A program made the position numbers and the translations under genes. A stretch of DNA of 64,000 nt, taken from CAZYTM01 sp964649725. Lineage in GTDB: Bacteria > Desulfobacterota > Desulfuromonadia > Geobacterales > Geobacteraceae. The stretch is from positions 1 through 64,000 of the forward strand of contig CAZYTM010000004.1 in assembly GCA_964649725.1 (NCBI GenBank), in the 5' to 3' direction. Shown in pieces: positions 1 to 9,300 of this stretch (its first letter is position 1; every line of letters begins with the position of its first letter). The notes under the pieces were generated by a model. The model worked only from the letters and a program-made list of their open reading frames with translations, was not told the DNA's origin and ran no database searches.

Positions 1-36
1 AGCAATTTACAGCAGGACCAAAGAGTGTGATGTCAT

Positions 37-62
37 GGGGGGGCTTGTGCCCCCCTTTTTTT
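37..62 (+). terminator. Rho-independent terminator of an upstream plus-strand gene
   Basis: A six-base-pair G/C stem (38-43 with 50-55) closes a six-base loop and is followed by seven T residues. It must end a transcript whose gene lies before the window start. On the minus strand no T-run follows the hairpin, so it is unlikely to serve the sensor gene at 160-1143. Confidence 0.85.
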
Positions 63-159
63 GTCTGATGAAGGTAATAAGGGGCGGAGTCATTCTTCTG
101 TGCCGATTATGGAGTTGCAGGAGATGAATTGTAATATGCAGATAATGTTAACCGGCAGG

Positions 160-1143
160 TTAGTCCGGAGAAGAGTGCTTCATTATCATTCTAGATTTTA
201 TCACTATCAACAGTGCAGTCACAGCAAGAGTAAATATAAACAATTTGCCAATCAGCTGTAAAAGATCCTTGGTAGCTGAAGTAGTGTCAGTGAGCATGAC
301 AAGTCTGGCCACATAATTGCCGTCAGCATCACTTAGCTGATCAATTCCGCCCATATAATAGTGACCATTTATGGATATCGAAAATACCTTGTTGCTTGGT
401 CTTGTTGAGTCGATTATATGTGTAAGTTTCGCCGGAATATTTTCAATATCGCTATAGAGCATGACGACTTCACGAAATTGATCCCAATCAGCTTTGCGCG
501 CCAGCATTCGCTGGCCAACTTCCCATTTAGACCTGTCCAGCTTGTCTTTCCCGGTAAGGCATATGATGTTGATATTCATCAGTGAGGCAACCTGACTAGA
601 AAGGTGGCTGACATCTTCGGCCAGTTCCAGATAACCTATCAGGCGACCATTGACAATCCATGGGTGAATGACCCGCAATGCAAATGTCCCGAGAGGGCCG
701 AGTTCCAGACCATAGGTTGGTCTGTTGAGATGGACCGCCATGTCGAGGGTGGTACGGTCAATATAATCACCTCGGGTCGATGGGTTATGAACTCGTAGCA
801 CGCAGGTACGATCCAGGGCAATAAAATAAAAATGAGTGATTGAGTGTTGCGCCTGGATACGATGGAAGATCGGCATGGTCTGGCGCAGCAGAGCATCGAT
901 ATCGCCATTTTGCCATTCCCGCTGAATATTTTTGTCTTCAGCAATGAAAGTGAGGAGACTGGACATATGGGATGTTTCATCCAGGACTTGCCGCTGAAAA
1001 TTATGATGTAGCATTACCAGTTTTTGTCCCGTCTCTTGCTCCAACTGCTGTCGCTCCAGAATAATCAATGCAACTGTAGAAGAGGCCAGCATGATGAGCA
1101 TGGCGCTGATAATGGTGAAAAATGGCCTTATCCGAGACAGCAT
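160..1143 (-). CDS. Orphan membrane sensor with periplasmic Cache-like domain
   Basis: This 327-residue protein has an N-terminal membrane segment (about residues 8-28), a large extracytoplasmic region (30-290) and a second membrane segment (about 297-316), and stops about ten residues later. The middle, with motifs such as FYFIALDRTCVLR and GLELGPLGTFALRV, resembles the Cache-type ligand-binding domains of chemoreceptors and sensor kinases in this bacterial group. No HAMP, kinase, GGDEF or methyl-accepting part follows, and I see no coding remnant in the roughly 100 bases after the stop. It may act through a partner protein or be a truncated receptor. The family call rests on sequence feel, not on a profile search. 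Nothing nearby forms an obvious operon with it. Confidence 0.7.
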   Translation of the reverse strand: MLSRIRPFFTIISAMLIMLASSTVALIILERQQLEQETGQKLVMLHHNFQRQVLDETSHMSSLLTFIAEDKNIQREWQNGDIDALLRQTMPIFHRIQAQHSITHFYFIALDRTCVLRVHNPSTRGDYIDRTTLDMAVHLNRPTYGLELGPLGTFALRVIHPWIVNGRLIGYLELAEDVSHLSSQVASLMNINIICLTGKDKLDRSKWEVGQRMLARKADWDQFREVVMLYSDIENIPAKLTHIIDSTRPSNKVFSISINGHYYMGGIDQLSDADGNYVARLVMLTDTTSATKDLLQLIGKLFIFTLAVTALLIVIKSRMIMKHSSPD

Positions 1144-1289
1144 GACAAATCTACCCCAATAAAATAATTAAAATTTACTTAACTTAATCCGCGTCAAATA
1201 TAATGTCAATTTTTTATTTATAACAAATTTTTTGCTTTTAATCTGAATATTAATTATCGTGGTGTACATTTCATTCTTGGAGGAGAATA

Positions 1290-1766
1290 GTGCCTGGTCC
1301 TGGCAGATATACAATGTTAATTATAGGGTGCTTGTTACTGGTAATTACCCCCCTTACTGCACTTGCCGAGATGTCATGCAGCGATGCAGCGCAGGCCATT
1401 AATCGGCAACTGCGATCTGCCATAGATGCCGACGAATTGACGGCTATTTTGCATGTGCTAAATAGCAGCCGAAATAGCAAATTACCGACAAAGTTTGTTA
1501 CCAAGCGGCAGGCAAGGAAAGAGGGGTGGCGACCAGGACAAGATCTTTGGAAGATAAATGCTCTGCAGGGAAAAAGTATTGGTGGCGACCGGTTCTATGA
1601 TCGTGAAAAACGTCTTCCGCCGGCTAATGGCCTTTGGCATGAAGCCGATCTTGGTTATCGGGGGGGTCATCGCGGCGCAAATAGACTCATCTATTCAACT
1701 GACGGCAAACGACTGGTGACGGTCGATCATTACCGGACATTCAAGGAGATACCGGCATGCCGTTAA
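1290..1766 (+). CDS. Secreted barnase-type ribonuclease
   Basis: The 158-residue product has a signal peptide (roughly residues 9-27, ending TALAE) and a C-terminal domain from about residue 64 that aligns well with barnase (guanyl-preferring RNase, N1/Ba family). The catalytic set is intact: E118, R132 and H147 correspond to barnase E73, R87 and H102, and R105 to R59. The GKSIGGD and TVDHYRTF motifs are also present. The start is GTG at 1290, chosen because a GGAGG lies six bases upstream; ATG at 1314 is the alternative. Its last 10 bases overlap the barstar-like gene, so the two are co-transcribed. The expected role is an exported RNA-degrading enzyme or interbacterial toxin, with the neighbour protecting the producing cytoplasm. 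Confidence 0.93.
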   Translation: MPGPGRYTMLIIGCLLLVITPLTALAEMSCSDAAQAINRQLRSAIDADELTAILHVLNSSRNSKLPTKFVTKRQARKEGWRPGQDLWKINALQGKSIGGDRFYDREKRLPPANGLWHEADLGYRGGHRGANRLIYSTDGKRLVTVDHYRTFKEIPACR

Positions 1767-2038
1767 CAAATCAGTATCTGCTGTGTGGCCAGGAAATTGA
1801 TTCACTGGATCGTTTTTACGAACAATTGGCAACTCAACTCCATTTGCCAGACCATTTCGGTCGTAACCTTGATGCTCTATGGGATTATCTGACTACTGAC
1901 CTGACCGGTCCATGTGAGTTGGTATGGAGTGACGCCGACTACTCTGCAATCGCTATGGGTGAAGATTTTGACCGGTTGGTGAGTCTGCTGCAGGAAGTGG
2001 CAGCGGATCGTGATGATTTCAAGTTGAGTCTGCGCTGA
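1757..2038 (+). CDS. Barstar-family inhibitor of the adjacent ribonuclease
   Basis: The 93-residue protein matches barstar along its length. The hallmark helix HFGRNLDALWDYLT (residues 33-46) corresponds to barstar YYGENLDALWDCLT, so D39, W42 and D43 sit where barstar has D35, W38 and D39, the residues that plug the barnase active site. There is no signal peptide, as expected for a cytoplasmic inhibitor. The ATG lies inside the last codons of the RNase gene (10-base overlap, different frame), which suggests translational coupling and fixed stoichiometry. The C-terminus DFKLSLR mimics the final beta strand of barstar. The function as inhibitor of the adjacent RNase is inferred from family and linkage. 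Confidence 0.92.
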   Translation: MPLTNQYLLCGQEIDSLDRFYEQLATQLHLPDHFGRNLDALWDYLTTDLTGPCELVWSDADYSAIAMGEDFDRLVSLLQEVAADRDDFKLSLR

Positions 2039-2085
2039 ATAAGATTTTATCAAATTTGTATTACAATAAAAATTCAAGCAGTCGG

Positions 2086-3474
2086 TTAACCTACCTCAGT
2101 ATATTCTCGAAGACGAAATTCGGCACCTAGTTCAGTGGCGACTTTTCGTACTGCCTCGATATCTATTCCTGGAACAGTTACTGCGCTAGCCACTACCTGA
2201 GGGATATGCAGTTGGGCCTCCCGGATGAAGTCACAGACAGCTGCAAATCCTGCTATGCCGTATGGTGTATGACAAAGCCGGAGATAATCGTCGGCATTGG
2301 CAGCATTCAGGCTGACCGAAATGGTGTCTATCAGCCCGGTCAGTTCGGGCAAGATGTTGCGACCATAAACGAGATTTGCCTGGCCATCGGTATTGATTCT
2401 GATGCGAATTCCACGCAATTTAAGAGCAGCAGCTACATCTTTGATAATATCCAGCCGGAGCAGCGGCTCCCCATAACCGCAGAAAACCACCTCGTCGTAG
2501 GACGATGCATCGCCGATAGCGGCCAAAACCTCGGCAGCGGCTGGTTCGTGGTCTAGCTGCAGAAAGTGACCCTTGACAGTGAAATCGTCGAACTTGGCAC
2601 AGAAAGAACAGCGGTTCGAACAACGGTTGGTGATATTCAGATAGAGACTATTTCGAATCCGATAAGCGATCCTGGCGTGCTGCTTCGTCTGCCCGATCCC
2701 AAAGAGACGATTGGCATTAAGCGAGGTTATGCGTGCCACATCATCCAGACTGAGACCCTTCAGCGAGGCTACCATGGCGGCGGTCTGGCTAACGTAGGCC
2801 GGTTCGTTCCGTTTGCCTCGATATGGTATCGGTGCCAGATATGGGCAATCGGTCTCAAGCAGCAGATGTTCGATTTTTACCCCTTGCACCACCTCCCGGA
2901 GCGATTCGTTGTTTGGATAGGTGACTGTCCCTGGGATTGAAATAAGAAAGCCCATGGCTATGCATTCTCTGGCCATGGAGAGATCTCCGGAAAAGCAGTG
3001 CAGAACACCTCCGATCTGTTCGGCTTGCTCCTCCCTGAGAATAGCCATGACCCGATCATGGGCATCCCGGTCATGCACAATTATCGGCAGGGACAATTCC
3101 TTTGCCAGACGAATAAAGCGGCGGAACACCTCTTCCTGTAGATGACGAGGTGAACGGTCGCGATAAAAGTCGAGTCCGATCTCGCCGATGGCGACCACCT
3201 TGTCTGAATTGACGGCCAGCTGCCGGATAACTTCATAGCATTGTTCAGTCACTCTGGCTGCGTCGTGGGGGTGGATTCCGACAGCAGATGATATATGCTG
3301 GTATTTTTCAGCCAGTGTGACGGCAGCTCTGCTCGATTCAAGGTCTGCTCCTACAGTTATTATATGACCGACTCCAGCCTGTTCGGCACGATCAAGCATG
3401 GCTTGAAAATCAGTGTGGAAATCTCTTCCATCGATGTGTGCATGAGTATCGATCAGTTTTGCTTCAACGGGCAT
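2086..3474 (-). CDS. TatD-family metal hydrolase fused to radical SAM domain
   Basis: Residues 1-260 are a TatD-type metal-dependent hydrolase: DTHAHID (9-15), GEIGLDFY (97-104), VHDRDAH (133-139), HCFSGD (159-164) and ETDCPYLAP (207-215) supply the metal ligands. Residues about 270-462 form a short radical SAM domain with a CX3CX2C cluster motif (C285, C289, C292) and a CGYGEPLLR segment typical of the SAM-binding glycine motif. Such a TatD-linked radical SAM half is known as a separate or fused family in Geobacter relatives; its substrate is unknown. TatD proteins are 3'-5' nucleases or D-aminoacyl-tRNA deacylase-like enzymes. The gene stands alone between barstar and the diguanylate cyclases. 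The usual TatD length is about 260 residues, so the fusion is clear. Confidence 0.92.
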   Translation of the reverse strand: MPVEAKLIDTHAHIDGRDFHTDFQAMLDRAEQAGVGHIITVGADLESSRAAVTLAEKYQHISSAVGIHPHDAARVTEQCYEVIRQLAVNSDKVVAIGEIGLDFYRDRSPRHLQEEVFRRFIRLAKELSLPIIVHDRDAHDRVMAILREEQAEQIGGVLHCFSGDLSMARECIAMGFLISIPGTVTYPNNESLREVVQGVKIEHLLLETDCPYLAPIPYRGKRNEPAYVSQTAAMVASLKGLSLDDVARITSLNANRLFGIGQTKQHARIAYRIRNSLYLNITNRCSNRCSFCAKFDDFTVKGHFLQLDHEPAAAEVLAAIGDASSYDEVVFCGYGEPLLRLDIIKDVAAALKLRGIRIRINTDGQANLVYGRNILPELTGLIDTISVSLNAANADDYLRLCHTPYGIAGFAAVCDFIREAQLHIPQVVASAVTVPGIDIEAVRKVATELGAEFRLREYTEVG

Positions 3475-3534
3475 GCTGCTCTCTCCTGGTTTGTTTGGAT
3501 TATATAGCGGATTGGTGGGGAGATCTGGGCAATA

Positions 3535-4455
3535 TTATGTCTTGGCTGCAGGGGTGACGTCCTGTGTTACCCGATTGCGACCCTTATTCTTACTGTCATA
3601 CATCAACTGGTCAGCGCGCTGGACCAGACTGCTGACAGTGTCTCCGGGCTGTGCCAGGGTAGCGCCTATGGATACAGTCACGCTGATGATATTGGCATCA
3701 TACTCGAATCGGGACTGTTCTACCAGAATTCGGAATCGATTGGCAATGGCCTGTAAATGTTCGGCATCGACATTGATGAGGATGGCTATGAACTCCTCGC
3801 CACCCCATCGACCTAAAACATCAAATGAGCGGACGGTATTAAGCAGTGTTTTAGCGACCATTACCAGCACGCGGTCGCCCAGCGCATGCCCATGGGTGTC
3901 ATTTATCTGCTTGAAGTGGTCTATGTCGATAAACAGGATGCCGAACTGCCAACCGTATCGAGTCATCTCTTCCAGCCGGGCATATAGGTTGATGTCCAAA
4001 AAACGTCGATTCGCCAGATTGGTCAGCGGATCGCAAAGCGCCAGCTGCTGCAGCTGTTCCATTTTTTTGCGGATTTCATAGCGGGGAGACCTGTCGCCAA
4101 GAATTTCAACAGCTACAACTATCTGGTCGTTACTATCCCGTACCTGGGCAACGCGTAAAGATATCGGCACCAGATGCCCCTCTTTATGATTCAGGAACAT
4201 GTCGAACTCGCGGATTCTCCCGTCACCTATAGTCTGCGTGATAGGGCATAATCCTCGGCAGAGCTCCTCCCCCTGGTTATCGACATGTCTGAATATTTTG
4301 TGGCAGTTCTTACCCATGACTTCAGCTTCTGAATATCCGGTCAGTTCGGCAGCGCCCCTGTTCCAGTAGGTTATGATGCGCTCATTGTTGACAAAGTAGA
4401 TACCGTCGTAAAGATTGTCGAGAATCTCTTTATACAGGTTGTGGCTGTCACTCAT
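3535..4455 (-). CDS. PAS-GGDEF diguanylate cyclase (first of a tandem pair)
   Basis: The soluble 306-residue protein has an N-terminal PAS domain (about 10-125) followed by a GGDEF domain (about 140-300). The active-site motif GGEEF is at 218-222, and an RxxD inhibitory site (R209-D212) lies five residues before it, so it should make c-di-GMP and be product-inhibited. The PAS has cysteines at 51, 66 and 70 that are conserved in the neighbouring paralogue, which hints at a redox or metal signal; that is inference. It lies about 90 bases downstream of its paralogue on the same strand, and the two are similar throughout (DNLYDG.YFV, RWGGEEF), so a tandem duplication is likely. Confidence 0.93.
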   Translation of the reverse strand: MSDSHNLYKEILDNLYDGIYFVNNERIITYWNRGAAELTGYSEAEVMGKNCHKIFRHVDNQGEELCRGLCPITQTIGDGRIREFDMFLNHKEGHLVPISLRVAQVRDSNDQIVVAVEILGDRSPRYEIRKKMEQLQQLALCDPLTNLANRRFLDINLYARLEEMTRYGWQFGILFIDIDHFKQINDTHGHALGDRVLVMVAKTLLNTVRSFDVLGRWGGEEFIAILINVDAEHLQAIANRFRILVEQSRFEYDANIISVTVSIGATLAQPGDTVSSLVQRADQLMYDSKNKGRNRVTQDVTPAAKT

Positions 4456-4545
4456 AGTGCGATTCCTGGATAGATCAACTGTTTCGTTGATGTCCCGAAT
4501 TGAAGAAGCAGCGATAACATAAGCATTCTGCTTTCAGCATAGTAA

Positions 4546-5451
4546 TCAGCAGTCGGCAGTTACACGGTTGCGGCCGGTTCGCTTGCTTTCATAGAGAAGC
4601 TGGTCAGCACGTTCCAGCAAAGATATCATGGAATCATCTCTCCTGGCCAGAGTCGCGCCAGCTGATATCGTGATCGAGCATGCTTTCCCGTCGGCAGGGA
4701 AAGTTGACCGTTCTATGAGCAGTCGAAATCGCTCGGCTATGGAGATGAGCTTCTCTGCACCTGTATTGCTGAGCACAGCAAGAAATTCTTCACCACCCCA
4801 CCTGCCGGCAATATCTGATGACCTGAGATTGTTCAGGAGGGTCCCTGCAACAACTTGCAGGGCAATATCGCCGACAGCATGCCCATAGTTGTCATTTACC
4901 ATTTTAAAATGGTCTATGTCCATCATAATCAGACCAAAACTCCATTCATAACGTTGCATCTCATCGAATCGTGCCTGCATGTTCATCTCGAGATAGCGGC
5001 GATTGGCCAGACCGGTGAGCGGATCAAGAAAGACCTTCCCTTGCAGCTCTTCGATAACCTGGAGCGCCATGACCTTTTCACTATTGTCGCTGAATATCTC
5101 GGCTGCTCCCAGTAGCTCCCCTTGCTGGTCGATAATCGGGGTAACTCTGACAAGAACCGGGACCCTGTGCCCATCTTTATGATGGAGAAAGATTTCCGCT
5201 TCATTCGGTTGTCTGTCACTCATGGTCTGCAGTAGTGGGCAACCATGCTGGCAGAGATTGACACCGTTTTTGTCCATATGGGTGAGAATATTGTCCCAGC
5301 AGTGGCTGCCGAGCAGATCTTCACTGCGGAAGCCGGTAATTCGTTCCGCACCCTTGTTCCAGTAAGTTATACGACGCTGCTGGTCGACGAAATAGACCCC
5401 ATCATATAGGTTGTCTAGCAGGGATCGGAAAAAATCGTCATATATTTGCAT
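4546..5451 (-). CDS. PAS-GGDEF diguanylate cyclase (second of a tandem pair)
   Basis: This is a paralogue of the preceding cyclase: PAS (about 10-125) then GGDEF. It keeps the GGEEF motif preceded by RSSD (inhibitory site) and the PAS cysteine pattern (C..C...CPL). I place the start at ATG 5451, because an AGGA lies eight bases upstream and the protein then aligns from its first residues with its neighbour; the longer frame to 5505 adds 18 unlikely residues. It probably makes c-di-GMP in response to an intracellular signal sensed by PAS. It lies 62 bases downstream of wrbA on the same strand and could share its transcript. Confidence 0.9.
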   Translation of the reverse strand: MQIYDDFFRSLLDNLYDGVYFVDQQRRITYWNKGAERITGFRSEDLLGSHCWDNILTHMDKNGVNLCQHGCPLLQTMSDRQPNEAEIFLHHKDGHRVPVLVRVTPIIDQQGELLGAAEIFSDNSEKVMALQVIEELQGKVFLDPLTGLANRRYLEMNMQARFDEMQRYEWSFGLIMMDIDHFKMVNDNYGHAVGDIALQVVAGTLLNNLRSSDIAGRWGGEEFLAVLSNTGAEKLISIAERFRLLIERSTFPADGKACSITISAGATLARRDDSMISLLERADQLLYESKRTGRNRVTADC

Positions 5452-5513
5452 CGATATTCCTAATAGATAGCGAGGTTGCAGTGAGCCACCGGGTAAGTAT
5501 CTCAAATATATTG

Positions 5514-6128
5514 TTAATTGTGGAGAAGTTTAGCAGCAATAGTGGCAATATGTCTCCCCTGGAATCGAGCTGCCGCAAGTTCATTTTCTGACGGCTGCCG
5601 CTCACCTTTAGTGCCTGCTATGGTAGTAGCGCCGTAAGGAGAGCCACCGGTGATCTCGTCATTGCGCATCTGACCGGCGAATGAATAAGGAAGGCCGACA
5701 ATGACCATGCCGTGGTGAAGCAGGGTGGTATGGAAAGAGAGGATGGTCGATTCCTGTCCGCCATGTTGAGTCGCAGTACTGACAAATACACTGCCGACCT
5801 TGCCGACCAGAGCCCCTTGCAGCCATAACTGGCCGGTAGCATCAAGAAATTGGCGCATCTGACCGCACATGTTACCGAACCGGGTAGGAGTACCAAAGAT
5901 GATTGCATCGGCAGATTTCAGTTCTTCCACAGTACAGACCGGTATGTGGGCCATAGTTTTCTGGGCTTCCAGTGCCCCCATCATAGCAAGGACTTCATCC
6001 GGCAATGTCTCCGGGACCCTCCGTAGTTTGATCTCTGCACCATCAATTTCTGCTGCTCCGGCAGCAACTGCTTCTGCCATCCGGTGCAGATGGCCGTACA
6101 TTGAGTAATAGACAATCAGTATATTCAT
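5514..6128 (-). CDS. wrbA: NAD(P)H:quinone oxidoreductase WrbA
   Basis: The 204-residue flavodoxin-fold protein has the FMN phosphate loop near the N-terminus (YYSMYGHLHRMAEA, 7-20), the PTRFGNMCGQMRQFLD segment (about 80-95) and the TQHGGQESTI and GGSPYGATT motifs typical of WrbA. It transfers two electrons from NAD(P)H to quinones, protecting against semiquinone formation; the family forms tetramers. Length and motifs fit the family well. It is the first gene of a possible minus-strand unit with the two diguanylate cyclases, transcribed away from dnaE. Confidence 0.95.
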   Translation of the reverse strand: MNILIVYYSMYGHLHRMAEAVAAGAAEIDGAEIKLRRVPETLPDEVLAMMGALEAQKTMAHIPVCTVEELKSADAIIFGTPTRFGNMCGQMRQFLDATGQLWLQGALVGKVGSVFVSTATQHGGQESTILSFHTTLLHHGMVIVGLPYSFAGQMRNDEITGGSPYGATTIAGTKGERQPSENELAAARFQGRHIATIAAKLLHN

Positions 6129-6346
6129 TGGCAGTTTCCCCTTTCAGCAGCTCTATATATAATATTGATGCAGCTGCTTCTGAATCAAGTTTATCAATTT
6201 GCGCTGAATACGCAAATTTACTGGTCTGCCGACTTATAACCTGATATTGACAGCCCGGCGTATATTATGGCATAATCAGAAAATATTTAGTGAAACTAAA
6301 AAAGGGGGCCAGTTCTGTCAGGCTCCCATAATTGTATGGATCGATA

Positions 6347-9300
6347 ATGTCGCAGTCAGCCTTTGTTCATCTCCACCTTCATAGCCAATATTCGCTGCTG
6401 GACGGTGCGATCCGCCTGGATGACCTGGTTAAACGGGCCAAAGATTACCAGATGCCAGCCGTGGCTATAACCGACCATGGAGCTATGTTCGGGGCAATGG
6501 AGTTCTATATTGCCTGCCAAAAGGAAGGGGTCAAGCCGATTATCGGTGCCGAAGTCTATGTCGCCCCTGATTCGCGCCTGAATCGCGATTATGTTAACAG
6601 CACCACCCCCACTAATCATCATCTGCTCTTGCTTTGTGAAAACCTGCAAGGTTACAGGAATCTTTGCCGTCTTGTCTCAATCGGGTATAAGGAGGGTTTT
6701 TACTATAAACCACGAATAGACAAAGAGGTGCTGGCTCTCTATAGTGAGGGTCTTATTGCCCTCTCTGCCTGTCTGAAGGGTGAGGTCGCTACCCATTGTC
6801 TGCGCAATCGCCCCGACGAGGCGAGGCAGGTTGCCGAGTGGTATGCAGGGCTCTTTCCCGATCGCTATTATATCGAGCTGCAAGAGAATACCCTGCCAGA
6901 GCAGACTGTTGCCAATGAGCGGCTTGTAGAACTGGCCAGGGGGCTGGGTTTGCCGCTGGTTGCGACTAACGACTGCCACTATCTTGACCGGGAAGACGCC
7001 AGGGCACATGAGGTTCTGCTCTGTCTGCAGACCGGCAAGACCATATCAGATCCGACCCATATGAAGTTTTCCGCCGATGAGTTCTATTTCAAGTCGCCTG
7101 CTGAAATGGCTGCAGCCTTCCACTATGCCCCGATGGCGCTTGCCAATACCCTGAAAATTGCAGAGAGATGTGAACTTGATTTTGATTTCAAGACTTATCA
7201 TTTCCCGAATTATCTCCCCCCGAACGGATTGAGTCTTGATGATGCATTGAAAGAGGAGGCTCTGGCCGGTCTGAAGGGGCGATTGCCGGCAATTCGGGGT
7301 AAAAATCCTGACTTCACTGAGGCAGATGAAGCTATTTATCTGGAGCGTTTGCAAGCAGAGTTGGACTGCATCAAAGAGATGGGGTTCCCCGGCTATTTCC
7401 TTATTGTGGCCGACTTCATAAACTGGGCGAAACAACAGGGGATACCGGTTGGTCCCGGGAGGGGGTCGGCGGCCGGATCACTTGTCGCCTATGCCATCCG
7501 GATAACTGATTTAGACCCTATTCCCTATAATCTTCTTTTTGAGCGTTTTCTTAATCCTGAGCGGGTATCAATGCCTGATATCGATGTCGATTTCTGCCAG
7601 GACCGCCGCGATGAAGTGATCCGCTATGTTTCGGAAAAATATGGTCGAGATCGGGTCTGTCAAATCATCACATTCGGGACCATGAAAGCGAAGGCAGCTA
7701 TCAGGGATGTTGGGAGGGTCCTTGACATGGCCTATGGTGAAGTGGACAGGATTGCCAAGCTGGTTCCGGAGGTGTTGAACATCTCTCTTAGGGAGGCGAT
7801 AAAACAGGAGCCGAAACTGCAGGAGTCGGCCGATAATGATCCGCGGGTGAAGACTCTGCTGGAGGTTGCACAACGTCTTGAAGGGCTCGCTCGCCATGCT
7901 TCTACCCATGCAGCCGGGGTGGTGGTTGCTCCTGTTGACCTGGAGGAATTCTGCCCGGTCTATAAAGATCAGAAGACCGGTTCACTTACCACCCAGTTTT
8001 CCATGAAATACGTGGAAAAGATCGGTCTGGTAAAATTCGATTTTCTCGGACTGAAGAACCTGACGGTTATCGATAATGCAGTAAAGCTTATCCGCAAGGA
8101 GAAAGACCCTGGTTTTGATATCACTACCCTGGCTGATGATGACCGGTCCAGCTATGAGCTTATCTCGGCAGGGAATACTACCGGCATCTTCCAGCTTGAA
8201 TCATCGGGGATGAAATCGATGCTGGTAGACCTTAAACCTTCCTGCTTCGAAGACATCATCGCTGCATGCGCGCTCTATCGCCCGGGCCCGTTAGGTTCCG
8301 GTATGGTCAAGGATTTTATCGACCGCAAACATGGCCGGAAAAAGGTCGTTTACGACCTCCCTCAGCTGGAGCCGATTCTGAAGGACACCTACGGGGTGAT
8401 AGTATATCAGGAGCAGGTGATGCAGATTGCCCGTACATTGGCGGGCTACTCACTGGGAGGTGCCGACCTGTTGCGTAGGGCCATGGGGAAAAAGGACCCA
8501 GCAGTAATGGCCAAGGAAAAGGTCCCGTTTCTGGAAGGGGCGAAGGAGCAGGGGGTCGATCAGAAGAAGGCAGAGGCGATTTTTGATCTGATGGCCAAGT
8601 TCGCTGAATATGGCTTCAATAAATCACATTCGGCGGCATATGCGCTGATAGCTTACCAGACTGCATATTTAAAGGCTCACTATCCGGTCGAGTTCATGGC
8701 GGCACTGCTGACGGAAGATATGGGGAATACCGACAAAGTGTTGAAGAACATCAGCGATTGTCGGGAGATGGGGATCGAAGTGCTCCCCCCTGATATAAAT
8801 GCCTCAGCCATGTCGTTCAATGTCTTTGGTAAATCGCTCCGTTTTGGTCTGGGTGCAGTAAAGAATGTCGGCGAAGCAGCCATCGAGGCTATCCTTGATG
8901 CCCGTAGTAGCGGCAACTTCCTTGACCTGTACGATTTTTGTGAGCGCGTCGACCTGCGACGTGTCAACAAGCGGGTCGTGGAATCACTGATCAAATGTGG
9001 CGCATTCGATTCTACCGGTGCCAAGCGAGCAGTACTCATGGTTCTCCTTGAGGATGCAATGGCTATTGGCCAGAAAATACAGCAGGAGCGTGATAGTGCC
9101 CAGGTTTCGCTGTTTGGTGTAGAAGAACTGGCAAAATCGAATGGTAATGGACGGGGTGCTTCCCCAGATATCCAGGAATGGGATGAGAAGTTACGTCTTG
9201 CATTTGAGAAAGAGTCCCTCGGTTTCTTTATAACCGGACATCCCTTGGATCGCTATGCTGCAGAGATGAAGCGTTTTGCCACGGCCTCTACGGCAGTACT

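Noticed and set aside
61..261. Short plus-strand frame after the first terminator
   Set aside because: It overlaps the sensor 3' end and shows no protein-like features.
639..980. Open frame antisense-phased within the sensor gene
   Set aside because: It is a same-strand shadow of the sensor coding frame with no ribosome binding site or domain.
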